Part shown: one piece after another, positions 33,367-43,688 of the stretch
Numbering within the stretch: position 1 is the stretch's first letter
Layout of the letters: the number at the start of each line of letters is the position of its first letter
Origin: Stenotrophomonas maltophilia
GTDB taxonomy: Bacteria > Pseudomonadota > Gammaproteobacteria > Xanthomonadales > Xanthomonadaceae
Assembly (NCBI RefSeq): GCF_003205835.1
Contig: NZ_CP029773.1
Span: 3,008,501 to 3,072,500 of the forward strand
Reading direction: 5' to 3'
Length of the DNA: 64,000 nucleotides
The notes under the pieces: model-generated
Database searches by the model: none
What the model saw: the letters and a program-made list of their open reading frames with translations, nothing else
Told to the model about the DNA's origin: nothing
Made by a program: the position numbers and the translations under genes

Positions 33367-34359
33367 TCAGCCGGCATCCACCGCCAGCGCACCCAGTGCA
33401 CTGGCCTTGATCCGCTCCTTGGCCTTTTCACAGGCGCCACCGCAATCCAGGCGCGAGGCCTCCAGCTGCGGCGGCAGGTGCTCGGCCAGGAAGTCGATGA
33501 ACACGCGTACCGCCGGCAGCAGGCCGCGGCGCGAGGCGAACACGGCATGGCACACGCCCTGCGGCAGCGACCAATCCGGCAGCACCACTTCCAGCTCGCC
33601 GTTGCGCACGGCGTCGGCGCAGACGGTTTCCGGCAGCATGGTGATGCCGAAACCGTCCTTCACCATGCTCTGCAGCAGCGGGAAGTCGAAACCGGCCACG
33701 CGCGGCTGCAGGTCGACCCGGCGCACTTCGCCTTCCGGGCCATGCAGCTCCCAGCGCTGGCGCGCTTCGTCTTCGCTGATGCTCAGGGTGACATGCTGGG
33801 TCAGTTCTTCCGGGTCCTTCGGGCGGCCGGCGCGGTCCAGGTACTTCGGGCTGGCTACCAGCAGCTCCTGCACCTGGCCGAAGCTGCGCATCACCAGGCT
33901 GCCGTCGTCGTCCAGGCGCGAACGCACGCGCAGGGCCACGTCGTAGCCTTCATTGATGATGTCCACGCGGCGGTTGCTGATGTTCAACTGCAGGCGCACC
34001 TTCGGGTACTGCTCAAGGAACTTGGGCAGCAGCTTGGGCAGCTGCATCTGCGCCAGCGACACCGGCACGCTGGCGCGCACCACGCCGCGCGGTTCGGCGC
34101 TGAGGCGGTCCACCACTTCGCGGGCGGCCTGTGCTTCGGCCAGCATCGTCTGCGCATGGCGGTGCACGCTGGTGCCCACGTCGGTAACGGCAAAACGACG
34201 CGTGGAGCGCTGCAGCAGGCGCACGCCCAGGTCGGTTTCCAGCTGGCTGATGCGGCGGCTCAGTCGCGACTTGGGAATGCCCAGCGCGCGCTCGGCGGCG
34301 GCGAACCCGCCGTGGTCGACCACCATCGCGAAGTAGTACAGATCATTCAGGTCATGCAT
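33367..34359 (-). CDS. LysR-family transcriptional regulator
   Basis: A 330-residue LysR protein. The winged helix-turn-helix lies at residues ~5-60 (LYYFAMVVDHGGFAAAERAL, GIPKSRLSRRISQLE, GVRLLQRSTRR). The effector-binding periplasmic-binding-protein-like domain follows (RASVPVSLAQMQLPKLLPKFL). The C-terminus has two cysteines (DCGGACEKAKE), which might allow redox sensing. Divergent from azoR across 127 bases, the standard layout of a LysR regulator and its target, so it probably controls azoR in response to quinone- or azo-type electrophiles. Confidence 0.92.
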   Translation of the reverse strand: MHDLNDLYYFAMVVDHGGFAAAERALGIPKSRLSRRISQLETDLGVRLLQRSTRRFAVTDVGTSVHRHAQTMLAEAQAAREVVDRLSAEPRGVVRASVPVSLAQMQLPKLLPKFLEQYPKVRLQLNISNRRVDIINEGYDVALRVRSRLDDDGSLVMRSFGQVQELLVASPKYLDRAGRPKDPEELTQHVTLSISEDEARQRWELHGPEGEVRRVDLQPRVAGFDFPLLQSMVKDGFGITMLPETVCADAVRNGELEVVLPDWSLPQGVCHAVFASRRGLLPAVRVFIDFLAEHLPPQLEASRLDCGGACEKAKERIKASALGALAVDAG

Positions 34360-34486
34360 GCCCGAGTTCCATATCTAGAACAATACGTGGCATTCAATCA
34401 CCTTTATTCCGTCTTTGCAACAACCTATCGTTCTCTCCGTCGGCGGGGCCACCCCGCCCCTTCCTCCCAGAACATAGGTGACTGCC

Positions 34487-35074
34487 ATGAAGCTTCTGCA
34501 TCTCGACGCCAGCGTGCTTGGCGACAACTCCGTCTCGCGCCAGCTGTCGGCCGCCGTGGTCGCCCGCTTCACGGGCCAGATCGACGGCCTGCAGGTCGAT
34601 TATCGCGATCTTGACGCCAATCCGGTACCGCATCTGCGCAGCAGCTCGCTGGCCAAGACCGATGCCGCCGAGGCGACCGACGCTGAACAGGTGATGCAGC
34701 AGTTCCTGGAGGCCGACATCGTGGTGATCGGCGCGCCGATGTACAACTTCAGCATTCCGTCCACGCTGAAGGCCTGGATCGACCGCGTGGCCGTGGCCGG
34801 CCGCACCTTCAAGTACACCGAGAACGGCCCGGTGGGCCTGGCCGGTGGCAAGCGGGTGATCATCGCCAGCAGCCGCGGCGGCATCTACACCGACTCGCCG
34901 GCCGACTTCCAGGAGCCGTTCCTGCGCCAGGTGTTCGCCTTCATGGGCATCAACGAAGTCGAATTCGTGCGTGCCGAAGGCATCGCCTACTCGCCGCAGC
35001 ACCGTGAAGACGCCATTGCCGGCGCGCTGGCAGCACTGCCGTCGCACGCAGCGGATGAAGCCGTCGCTGCGTAA
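34487..35074 (+). CDS. azoR: FMN-dependent NADH-azoreductase
   Basis: A 195-residue flavodoxin-fold quinone/azo reductase. It begins MKLLHLDASVLGDNSVSRQLS, the FMN phosphate-binding loop of AzoR. APMYNFSIPSTLKAWIDRV is the family signature that stacks on the flavin, and SSRGGIYTD the second FMN contact. Length matches E. coli AzoR (201). Reduces azo dyes and quinones by two-electron transfer, probably detoxifying electrophiles. Start is ATG 34487 rather than the GTG three codons upstream. Followed by a clear terminator at 35161. Confidence 0.95.
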   Translation: MKLLHLDASVLGDNSVSRQLSAAVVARFTGQIDGLQVDYRDLDANPVPHLRSSSLAKTDAAEATDAEQVMQQFLEADIVVIGAPMYNFSIPSTLKAWIDRVAVAGRTFKYTENGPVGLAGGKRVIIASSRGGIYTDSPADFQEPFLRQVFAFMGINEVEFVRAEGIAYSPQHREDAIAGALAALPSHAADEAVAA

Positions 35075-35160
35075 CGCGTTCCAACGGTCAGCGCCCCTCT
35101 CTCCTCGTCTGGGCGCTGAACGCGGGCCGGGATCCCCTCCCCCATCCCGGCCCACCCTGG

Positions 35161-35190
35161 CGGCCCCGCTTTGCGGGGCCGTTTTCTTTT
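35161..35190 (+). terminator. Factor-independent terminator after azoR
   Basis: CGGCCCCGC, TTT, GCGGGGCCG followed by TTTTCTTTT: a 9-bp GC stem and a T-run, 86 bases after the azoR stop. Confidence 0.9.
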
Positions 35191-35210
35191 GGACGCGCTA
35201 GGCTTGCGGC

Positions 35211-35561
35211 ATGGACTACATCGTGACGACTGCGCACCGCAGCGAGTTTCCGCACCCGATCACCCTGCGCCGCGGGCAGGCGCTGGTGGTGGGCGAACGT
35301 TATGAAGGCCCCGAGGGCTGGGATGACTGGTTCCTGTGCGAAGCCGAGGGCCAGCAGCCCGGATTCGTGCCGGCGCCGGTGATCGGCCGCGATGCGCAGG
35401 GTGGCGCGTTTGCCACGGAAGATTACTGCGCGCGGGAACTGGATGTGGATCCCGGGCAGGTGCTGCGCGGGCAGCGCACGCTCAATGGCTGGGCGTGGTG
35501 CGTGCCGGAGACGGGCGAACCGGGCTGGGTGCCGTTGGAGAAGCTGCGGGTTGTGGGGTGA
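35211..35561 (+). CDS. Small double-SH3-like protein
   Basis: A 116-residue soluble protein with two SH3-like halves: LRRGQALVVGERYEGPEGWDDWFLC ... PGFVPAPVI and VDPGQVLRGQRTLNGWAWC ... PGWVPLEKL. Each half shows the bacterial SH3 pattern of a Trp pair and a closing G-(F/W)-VP. Such proteins bind ligands or peptidoglycan-like surfaces, but this one has no signal peptide. Monocistronic between the azoR terminator and the repeat cluster before serS. Confidence 0.75.
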   Translation: MDYIVTTAHRSEFPHPITLRRGQALVVGERYEGPEGWDDWFLCEAEGQQPGFVPAPVIGRDAQGGAFATEDYCARELDVDPGQVLRGQRTLNGWAWCVPETGEPGWVPLEKLRVVG

Positions 35562-35567
35562 TTGCGC

Positions 35568-35763
35568 GGTACATCCACGCATGGCGTGGATGTAGCCCGC
35601 ATTGTAGATCCACGCCATGCGTGGATTCGGTGCCATGCAAGCATGGCACCCACCAGAGCCAGAGCAGTGCCGTGCAAGCATGGCACCCACCAAAGCCAGA
35701 GCGGTGCCGTGCAAGCATGGCACCCACCAGAGCCAGAGCAGTGCCATGCAAGCATGGCACCTA
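35568..35763. repeat. REP cluster with four 37-bp tandem palindromic units
   Basis: Two palindromes based on ATCCACGC.ATGCGTGGAT (35572-35625) are followed by four tandem units starting at 35630, 35667, 35704 and 35741. Each unit holds the palindrome GTGCCRTGCAAGCATGGCAC and a near-constant spacer CCACCARAGCCAGAGC. The exact 37-base period is that of a variable-number tandem repeat built from a SMAG-type element. Lies between convergent genes. Confidence 0.85.
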
Positions 35764-35775
35764 CCCCATCGACTA

Positions 35776-37098
<1,323 letters not shown>

Positions 37099-37169
37099 TT
37101 ATACGGATTTCTGCCGCCCGGTTCATTCCCGGCGTGGCAGAATCGGGCTATTCCGTACTGGTCCGGTCC

Positions 37170-37808
37170 ATGTCTGCACCCCGCTCGTCGTCCGCCAAGT
37201 CGTTCACTGTGCATATCCCGCGCAACGCCCTGAAGATCGCCGGCATCGCCTTCGGCGTGGGCATGCTGCTGTTCGTGCTGGTCTGGCTGACCGGCCGTGA
37301 CAAGGAGTTCTTCCGCGCCGACCCGGCCGCACAGACCCCGCAGGAAACCGCCCAGGTCGAGCCCCTGCCGGAACCCTTGGCCGCTGCAGCCGGTTCCAGC
37401 GACATGCCTGACGCCAAGCCGGCACCGGTGGAGGAGGAAGCGCCGAAGCTGGTCGAAACCGCTCCGCCGCCACCCGCCCCGATCGCCGAGCCGGCCCCGG
37501 CCGCCCCGGGCGCGGCGCCGGCCGCGACCGGCAACAGCCAGCCGATGCCGATTGCTGGCCAGTCACCGCCGCCGTCATACCCCGCCGCCGCCCTGCGCGC
37601 AGGTGAAACCGGCACGGTGGTGGTACGCGTGGATGTGGATGCCACCGGCTACCCGAACAACGCCACGGTGATCCAGCGCAGCGGCTCACGCGAGCTCGAC
37701 CGTGCCGCCACCGATGCCGTGCGCCGCTGGCGCTTCACCCCGGCGCAGAGCAATGGCCAGGCCGTGCCCGGCAGCATTGAAGTACCGTTCGACTTCAAGA
37801 CGCAGTAA
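37170..37808 (+). CDS. TonB-family energy transducer
   Basis: A 212-residue protein: short cytosolic N-terminus, one membrane helix (IAGIAFGVGMLLFVLVWL), a Pro/Ala/Glu-rich periplasmic spacer and a C-terminal TonB domain (PPPSYPAAALRAGETGTVVVRVDVDATG ... LDRAATDAVRRWRFTPA). TonB proteins carry proton-motive energy from ExbB/ExbD to outer-membrane receptors; exbBD are not in the window. Followed by a second TonB-like gene, an arrangement that may give receptor specificity. Confidence 0.88.
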   Translation: MSAPRSSSAKSFTVHIPRNALKIAGIAFGVGMLLFVLVWLTGRDKEFFRADPAAQTPQETAQVEPLPEPLAAAAGSSDMPDAKPAPVEEEAPKLVETAPPPPAPIAEPAPAAPGAAPAATGNSQPMPIAGQSPPPSYPAAALRAGETGTVVVRVDVDATGYPNNATVIQRSGSRELDRAATDAVRRWRFTPAQSNGQAVPGSIEVPFDFKTQ

Positions 37809-37927
37809 CTGAACGCTTCCCGGCAGGCAAACTGAACCCTGCCGGTGGCGTTGACGCAACGCTGACACTTCTCGTCCATGGCTCGGGCAACACTTCCCAC
37901 GTCGTCAGTTGACGGAAGGAGTTTGCG

Positions 37928-38500
37928 ATGACTGCCACCACCCACGAAGACCTTCATTCGCCGCAGCTGCAGCAGGATTCGAGCGTGCAGCACAAGCCCA
38001 CGTCGCCCTGGATGTGGATCGCGCTGATCGTGGCGATGTTTGCAGCCGCCCTGCTGTGGCTGCGCCATTCCAACCAGGAGGATGTGGCGCCGGCACCGGT
38101 CGGTGAGCGCATGTTGCCCGCCCCTGAGCAGGCTGCGGCGACCAATGCAGCAGCACCTGCAACGCGCCAGGCTGCACCAGCCTCCCGCCAGCACAAGGCC
38201 GCACCGGCGATACGCAATCGCGAAGCGCGCCCGCTGGCCAGCAACCGCATGCCCACCTACCCCGCTGCCGCACTGCGCAGTGGCGTGCAGGGCAGCGTGA
38301 TCGCCAGCCTGAATGTCGATACCCGTGGCAATGTCGCCAACGCTGCGATCGTTTCGCGCAGCGGCGAGCGCAGCCGCGACCTGGATCGTGCGGTGCTCAG
38401 CACCGTGCAGAACTGGAAGTTCCAGCCGGCGATGCAGGAAGGCCGTGCAGTAGCAAGCGTGGTGCGGGTCCCGGTGGATTTCCGCACCGAGCAGCGTTGA
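37928..38500 (+). CDS. Second TonB-family protein
   Basis: A 190-residue paralogue of the preceding protein: cytosolic tail, membrane helix (MWIALIVAMFAAALLWLR), Ala/Pro/Gln-rich spacer and a TonB C-terminal domain (MPTYPAAALRSGVQGSVIASLNVDTRGN ... LDRAVLSTVQNWKFQPA). AAGGAG lies 9 bases before the ATG. The 119-base gap and an own terminator at 38528 suggest a separate or partly coupled unit. Confidence 0.85.
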   Translation: MTATTHEDLHSPQLQQDSSVQHKPTSPWMWIALIVAMFAAALLWLRHSNQEDVAPAPVGERMLPAPEQAAATNAAAPATRQAAPASRQHKAAPAIRNREARPLASNRMPTYPAAALRSGVQGSVIASLNVDTRGNVANAAIVSRSGERSRDLDRAVLSTVQNWKFQPAMQEGRAVASVVRVPVDFRTEQR

Positions 38501-38527
38501 TCGCGGACGAGGGGTTCGTGATGTTTC

Positions 38528-38554
38528 GACGGAGGCTTCGGCCTCCGTCCTTTT
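38528..38554 (+). terminator. Factor-independent terminator
   Basis: GACGGAGGC, TTCG, GCCTCCGTC, CTTTT: a 9-bp stem with a stable UUCG tetraloop and a T-run, 28 bases after the second TonB-like gene. Confidence 0.92.
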
Positions 38555-38562
38555 ATGCGGAG

Positions 38563-38670
38563 AAGCGTGCCAACCAAGGTCGGCACCTACCGGGTGATGT
38601 GAGCGTGCCAACCAAGGTTGGCACCTACCGGGCGATATGAGCGTGCCAACCGAGGTTGGCACCCACCGGG
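38563..38670. repeat. Three tandem SMAG palindromes
   Basis: Three near-identical units, GCGTGCCAACC.AAGG.TTGGCACCTACC and variants, spaced about 39 bases. CTAC at the right ends is the complement of GTAG. Lies between convergent transcription units. Confidence 0.85.
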
Positions 38671-38696
38671 TTGCGTCATCCGCCGGGCGTGGCCTT

Positions 38697-40004
38697 TCAG
38701 GCCAGATTGAACCCGGCGCTGCGCGCCAGGCCATCGAAGTCCGGGAAGGACGTAGCGACGTTGGCGATATCGTTGATGCGCACTTCGCCGTCACTGATCT
38801 GGCCGGCGATGGCGAAGGCCATGGCGATGCGATGGTCACCGTGGCTTTCGATGGTGCCGCTGCCCAGGCGCACACCGCCGTGCAGGGTGGCGCCGTCTTC
38901 GGTTTCGTCCACCTGCATGCCCAGCGCGCGCAGGCCGGTGGCCATCGCCGCAAGGCGGTCGGATTCCTTCACCCGCAGTTCGGCGGCACCGCTCACCACG
39001 GTCTGGCCTTCGGCGGCGGCGGCGGCCACGAACAGCGCCGGGAACTCGTCGATCATGTCCGGCACCAGTGCTTCCGGAATGCGCGCGCCCTTCAGCGGGG
39101 CATAGCGCACCACCAGGTCGGCCACCGGCTCACCGCCCTGCTCGGCCGGATTCTCTTCGGTGATGTCGGCACCCATCAGGCGCAGCGCGTGCAGCAGGCC
39201 GGTGCGACGCGGATTCAGGCCGACCTGCTTCAGGCGCAGCTCGGAGCCGGGAATGATGCTGGCGGCCACCAGGTAGAACGCAGCCGAGGAGAAGTCGGCC
39301 GGCACCACGATGTCAGTCGCGCGCAGGCGCTGACCACCACGCAGGCGTGCCTTGCCGGGCGAGAATTCGATGTCCACGCCGAACGCGGACAGCATGCGCT
39401 CGGTGTAGTCGCGGGTCGGGTGCGGTTCGGTCACCTGGGTTTCGCCCTGCGCGTACAGGCCGGCCAGCAGTACCGCCGACTTGATCTGCGCACTGGCCAC
39501 CGGCGAGGCGAAGTCGATGCCGTGCAGCGATTGCCCGCCATGCACGTGCAGCGGCGGCGTCCCGTCGTCCTGGGTGTCGATCTTCGCGCCCATCTGCGAC
39601 AGCGGGCCGGTGACACGGCGCATCGGGCGGCCGGACAGCGACTCATCGCCGATCAGCGTGCAGTCGAACGCCTGGCCCGCCAGCAGGCCGGCCAACAGGC
39701 GCATGCCGGTACCGGCGTTGCCGCAGTCCAGCGGCGCATCCGGCGCCTTCAGGCCGTCGATGCCGACGCCGTGCACGATGCGCTGCGACGGGCTGGGGGT
39801 TTCGATGCGCACGCCCAGCTGGCCGAAGATGCGCGCAGTGGCGCGGGTGTCTTCGCCTTCCAGGAAACCTTCGATATGCGAGGTGCCATCGGCCAGCGCG
39901 GCGAACATCACCGAGCGGTGCGAGACCGACTTGTCGCCGGGAATGGTCAGGCTGCCCTGCAGCGGCTGGCCCTTGCGGGCGATCCAGTGTTGCGCGTTGC
40001 TCAT
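38697..40004 (-). CDS. aroA: 3-phosphoshikimate 1-carboxyvinyltransferase (EPSP synthase)
   Basis: A 435-residue EPSP synthase, converting shikimate-3-phosphate and phosphoenolpyruvate to EPSP in aromatic amino-acid synthesis. GDKSVSHRSVMFAALADG (near residue 22), LDCGNAGTGMRLLAG and RVKESDRLAAMATGL are family signatures; the catalytic Asp-Glu segment DMIDEFPALFVAAA is present. Length is typical. Starts at ATG 40004. Third gene of a serC-pheA-aroA cluster on the minus strand, 76 bases after pheA. Confidence 0.97.
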   Translation of the reverse strand: MSNAQHWIARKGQPLQGSLTIPGDKSVSHRSVMFAALADGTSHIEGFLEGEDTRATARIFGQLGVRIETPSPSQRIVHGVGIDGLKAPDAPLDCGNAGTGMRLLAGLLAGQAFDCTLIGDESLSGRPMRRVTGPLSQMGAKIDTQDDGTPPLHVHGGQSLHGIDFASPVASAQIKSAVLLAGLYAQGETQVTEPHPTRDYTERMLSAFGVDIEFSPGKARLRGGQRLRATDIVVPADFSSAAFYLVAASIIPGSELRLKQVGLNPRRTGLLHALRLMGADITEENPAEQGGEPVADLVVRYAPLKGARIPEALVPDMIDEFPALFVAAAAAEGQTVVSGAAELRVKESDRLAAMATGLRALGMQVDETEDGATLHGGVRLGSGTIESHGDHRIAMAFAIAGQISDGEVRINDIANVATSFPDFDGLARSAGFNLA

Positions 40005-40080
40005 CGTTCGATCATTCCGTAAACGCCAGCAGCGCCGGCGATGCATCAGGGAACGGCGGCCGTGGCCGCCGCGGCAGCAC

Positions 40081-41280
40081 TCAGGGCACGGCCACCGGGT
40101 AGGAGCCCAGCACCTTGATCTGCGCCGAGTGCGCTTCCAGTTCGGCCAGCGCCGCCTGCATCGGCGCATCGTCGATGTGGCCGGCCAGGTCGATGAAGAA
40201 GCCGTATTCCCACTTGCCGTGGTGCGACGGCCGCGACTCGATGCGGTTCATGCTGATGCCGTGGCGGGCGAACGGGCTGAGCACGTCGAACAGCGCACCG
40301 GGCTTGTCATGGATGAACACCAGCACCGACGTGCGGTCGTGGCCGGAGGTCGGGAAGATGTTGCGGCCCACCACCAGGAAGCGGGTGGTGTTGTCGGCAT
40401 CGTTCTGGATCGGCTTGGTGACCACCTTCTTCAGGCCGTACACATGGCCGGCACTCTCGCCACCGATGGCCGCTGCGTCGTCGGCGTTGCGCGCACGGCG
40501 CGCGCCTTCGGCGTTGCTCGACACCGGAATCTTCTCGGCCTTCGGCAGGTTGGCGCGCAGCCACGCCGAGGTCTGCATGAACGACTGCGGGTGCGCGTAG
40601 ATGCGCTCGATGTCCTCGATCCGGCCACTGCGCGACATCAGGTACTGCTGCACGCGCAGTTCCACTTCGCCACAGATCTTCAGGTTGGAGGTCAGGAACA
40701 TGTCCAGGGTGATCTGGATGGTGCCCTGCCCCGAATTCTCCACCGGCACCACGCCGAAATCGGCGTTGCCCGCTTCCACTTCCTGGAACACTTCTTCGAT
40801 GCTGGCCATCGGCAGGCCCAGCGCGGAGCGGCCGAAGTGCTTGAGCACGGCCTGCTGGCTGAAGGTGCCTTCCGGGCCGAGGTAGCCGATCTTCAGCGGC
40901 TCCTGCTGGGCCAGGCAGGCCGACATGATCTCGCGGTAGACGTGCACCAGCAGCTCATCGCTGAGCGGGCCTTCGTTGCGGTCCACCACCATGCGCAGCA
41001 CCTGCGCTTCGCGCTCGGGGCGGTAGTAGTCGACGGCGGCGGCGAGCTTGCCCTTGGCCTTGCCGACCTGGTGGGCGAAACGCGCGCGCTCGGCGATCAG
41101 GCTCTGGATGTCGCGGTCGATCTGGTCGATCTTCGAGCGCACATCGGCCAGCGCCAGCGGCGCCAGGGTGGGTGCCGGGTTCGACGCGGCCTTGGACTTG
41201 CCCTTCGCCCTGGTGGGCGCGCTGTCCTTGGCCGGTTCGGCCTTCTTCGGCGCCTTCTTGCTGGATTTGCTGCTTGCCAT
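40081..41280 (-). CDS. pheA: Bifunctional chorismate mutase / prephenate dehydratase
   Basis: A 399-residue P-protein. After a Lys/Ala-rich ~45-residue N-terminal extension come an AroQ chorismate mutase domain (ADVRSKIDQIDRDIQSLIAE), a prephenate dehydratase domain (IGYLGPEGTFSQQAVLKHFG ... NTTRFLVVG, with the TRF catalytic Thr) and an ACT domain (TSVLVFIHDKPGALFDVL, ESRPS) for phenylalanine feedback. It makes phenylpyruvate from chorismate. The basic extension is unusual for the family. ATG 41280 follows AAGGAA. Confidence 0.97.
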   Translation of the reverse strand: MASSKSSKKAPKKAEPAKDSAPTRAKGKSKAASNPAPTLAPLALADVRSKIDQIDRDIQSLIAERARFAHQVGKAKGKLAAAVDYYRPEREAQVLRMVVDRNEGPLSDELLVHVYREIMSACLAQQEPLKIGYLGPEGTFSQQAVLKHFGRSALGLPMASIEEVFQEVEAGNADFGVVPVENSGQGTIQITLDMFLTSNLKICGEVELRVQQYLMSRSGRIEDIERIYAHPQSFMQTSAWLRANLPKAEKIPVSSNAEGARRARNADDAAAIGGESAGHVYGLKKVVTKPIQNDADNTTRFLVVGRNIFPTSGHDRTSVLVFIHDKPGALFDVLSPFARHGISMNRIESRPSHHGKWEYGFFIDLAGHIDDAPMQAALAELEAHSAQIKVLGSYPVAVP

Positions 41281-41331
41281 CGGAATTCCTTGTTGCGGGG
41301 CACGAACCCGACGGTGCGCGCCGTTCATTGC

Positions 41332-42417
41332 TCAGCCGTGACGCTGCTGGAAATCGGCCATGAAGGCGACCAGCGCCTCGGCCCCGGCCAGCGGCATGGC
41401 GTTGTACAGCGAGGCGCGGATGCCACCCACCACCTTGTGGCCCTTCAGCGCCAGCAGGCCGGCGGCCTTGGCTTCGGCGACGAAACGCGCATCGAGCTCG
41501 GCACTGGGCAGGAAGAACGGGATGTTCATCCGCGAACGTGCCGCGTGCGCCACTTCATTGCGATAGAAACCGCCGGAGCCGTCAATGGCGCCGTACACCA
41601 GCGCGGCCTTGGCGGCATTGCGCTTGGCAAACTCGGCCACGCCGCCTTCGGCCAGCATCCACTTGAACACCAGGCCAGCCAGATACCAGTTCCAGGTCGG
41701 CGGGGTGTTGAGCATCGAATCGCGGGCAACGTGCGAGCGGTAATCAAAGATGTCCGCACGCGGCTGGCCGCTGCGCTCGAGCAGGTCGCGGCGGATGATC
41801 ATCACCGCGATGCCGACCGGGCCCAGGTTCTTCTGCGCGCCGGCGTAGATCACGCCATAGCGGCGCACATCCAGCGGTTCACTGGCGATGGACGAGCTGA
41901 AGTCGGCGATCAGCGGGACGCTGCCGGTGTCGGGCACATCACGGAACTCGACGCCGTGGATGGTCTCGTTGGCGGTGATGTGCACGTAGGCGGCATCGGG
42001 TGAGAGCTGCCAGTCGGCACGCGGCGGCAGCGTGCGGTAGCCATCGGCCTCGCTGCTGGCGGCAATGTTGACGTCGACGTAGACACCGGCCTGCTTGACC
42101 GCGGTCTTGCCCCAGTGGCCACTGACCACATAGTCGGCACGCTGGCCGGGGGCGGCGAAGTTGAGCGGGATCAGCGCCTGCTGGGTGGTGGCACCACCGG
42201 ACAGGAACAGCACCGCATAGTCTTCGGGGATATCGAGCAGGCGACGCAGGTCGGCCTCGGCCTCGGCGGCCACGGACATGAACTCCGCACCGCGATGGCT
42301 CATTTCCACGATCGAGGCACCGGTACCGTGCCAGTCCAGCATTTCCGCCTGCGCCTGGCGCAGGACCGATTCCGGCAAGGTCGCAGGGCCGGCACTGAAG
42401 TTGAACGCGCGCGTCAT
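41332..42417 (-). CDS. serC: Phosphoserine aminotransferase
   Basis: A 361-residue class V aminotransferase converting 3-phosphohydroxypyruvate and glutamate to phosphoserine; also used in pyridoxal phosphate synthesis. [15 protein letters not shown] opens the protein, [10 protein letters not shown] binds phosphate, and the PLP lysine is in [10 protein letters not shown]. Length is normal. ATG 42417 is the family start; the open frame upstream to 42459 is not coding. First gene of the serC-pheA-aroA set. Confidence 0.97.
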   Translation of the reverse strand: MTRAFNFSAGPATLPESVLRQAQAEMLDWHGTGASIVEMSHRGAEFMSVAAEAEADLRRLLDIPEDYAVLFLSGGATTQQALIPLNFAAPGQRADYVVSGHWGKTAVKQAGVYVDVNIAASSEADGYRTLPPRADWQLSPDAAYVHITANETIHGVEFRDVPDTGSVPLIADFSSSIASEPLDVRRYGVIYAGAQKNLGPVGIAVMIIRRDLLERSGQPRADIFDYRSHVARDSMLNTPPTWNWYLAGLVFKWMLAEGGVAEFAKRNAAKAALVYGAIDGSGGFYRNEVAHAARSRMNIPFFLPSAELDARFVAEAKAAGLLALKGHKVVGGIRASLYNAMPLAGAEALVAFMADFQQRHG

Positions 42418-42529
42418 GTCACACCTGTGGGGCAAGACCCCTAGTATGCCGCAGTGCACCAGCCTTGCGGCCTAGTGCGGCAAGGGAAATTTGGTTTCAT
42501 TGGAATCCATTGGCCGCCAGCACGGCGCC

Positions 42530-42757
42530 GGTAGTCGCCGACCTTGCTCGGCGTACACCGTCAGGCGTCAAACCCGGCGAAGAAGCGTGCCGACCAAGGT
42601 CGGCACCTACCAGAGCGGATCCAGCGGATTCAGACCAGGAGCAATGCCCCGGTAGTCGCCGACCTTGGTCGGCATACGCCGCCAGGCGTCATCCCCGCCG
42701 AAGGAGCGTGCCGACCAAGGTCGGCACCTACCAGAGCGGATCCGGCCGGTTCAGATC
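42530..42757. repeat. 121-bp tandem duplication of paired SMAG elements
   Basis: Two ~107-bp units start at 42530 and 42651. Each contains a GTAGTCGCCGACCTTG palindrome, a CAGGCGTCA spacer and an inverted partner GTGCCGACCAAGGTCGGCACCTACC, ending GCGGATCC. Paired inverted SMAGs make long cruciform-capable DNA. The right end touches the stop of the FHA gene. Confidence 0.85.
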
Positions 42758-43562
42758 AGCGCGCGCCGAACCAGAGCAGCAGGCTGAGCAGTGCGGCCAG
42801 CAGCAGCGCACTCACCAGCAGCCACGGCCAGCGCCGGACCTTGCGCGGCGCGGCCGGCAGCACCGGGGTCTGTTCGGCCTCCTGGCTGGACTCGTCTTCC
42901 GCAGGCAGCGGACGCCGGCGCGGGTCGTGCGGCACTTCCAGCACGAACCGGTGCTGGCCATCGAACACCACCTGGTCGCCCGCCTGCAGCCAGCAGTGGC
43001 GCACGGCCACGCCATTGACCCGGGTGCCGTCGGCACTGCCCAGGTCACGCAGCAGCACGCGCTCGCCGTGCACTTCCACGCGGGCATGCTGTTCGGCGAA
43101 CGCAGGATCGTCGATGGCGATGTCGGCGTCGTTGCCGCGGCCGATCAGGCGGGCCCGCGACAGGGTATAGCTGCGCCCATGGTGCAGCCCGCCGACGCCG
43201 CGCAGCAGCCGCTGCTGCTCATCGGAGCCATCGTCGTTTTTCGGTGCGGGCGCCTGCAGCAGGCTCTCGACTTCGCTCTGCAGGACCATTTCCACGCCAT
43301 CCACGTACACCGCATCGCCTGCACGCAGCAGGGCCATCCGGCGAACCGGGCGGCCATTCACGTGGATGCCGCGGATACCGTTACCGACCTGCAGCCAGAG
43401 GCCGCGATCATCCATGCAGAACTGCGCCAGCAGAAGGGCACCGTTGCCGGCATCGCCGAGCCGCACACTACCGTTGGCCTGGCGCACGATGCGTTGCACC
43501 CCGGGCCGCAGCGGCTGGTCGGGCTGTTGTTGTTGACTGAAGTGAACAAGCAGGTTCTGCAC
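42756..43562 (-). CDS. FHA-domain protein with C-terminal membrane anchor
   Basis: A 268-residue protein. A degenerate N-terminal FHA-like part (VRLGDAGNGALLLAQF ... GIHVNGRPVRR) is followed by a canonical FHA domain (LIGRGNDADIAIDDPAFAEQHARVEV ... LRDLGSADGTRVNGVAV) with the GRG, S/H-equivalent and SADGTRVNG loops that bind phosphothreonine. A basic stretch precedes one C-terminal membrane helix (WPWLLVSALLLAALLSLLLW). Probably tethers phosphoproteins at the membrane. Start is uncertain; GTG 43562 is chosen because upstream codons overlap the promoter of the divergent gene. Confidence 0.8.
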   Translation of the reverse strand: MQNLLVHFSQQQQPDQPLRPGVQRIVRQANGSVRLGDAGNGALLLAQFCMDDRGLWLQVGNGIRGIHVNGRPVRRMALLRAGDAVYVDGVEMVLQSEVESLLQAPAPKNDDGSDEQQRLLRGVGGLHHGRSYTLSRARLIGRGNDADIAIDDPAFAEQHARVEVHGERVLLRDLGSADGTRVNGVAVRHCWLQAGDQVVFDGQHRFVLEVPHDPRRRPLPAEDESSQEAEQTPVLPAAPRKVRRWPWLLVSALLLAALLSLLLWFGAR

Positions 43563-43688
43563 GCGGCGCAGCCTAGCAGGTTGGTCGCCAACGAAGAAGA
43601 ACCCACGATGAGTGCTTGGCGCGAAGGCCCTCGATGCGCACAATGCTCGCCCTCTATTGATCATCCCCGCCCTGCGCCAGGAGCCCGT

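Noticed and set aside
35630..35760. Possible CRISPR array because of four regularly spaced repeats.
   Set aside because: The spacers are nearly identical and the repeats are REP-type palindromes; no cas genes are present.
38697..42417. Long plus-strand frames opposite aroA, pheA and serC (up to 840 codons).
   Set aside because: They are high-GC mirror frames of well-recognised genes and encode His/Arg/Gly-rich nonsense.
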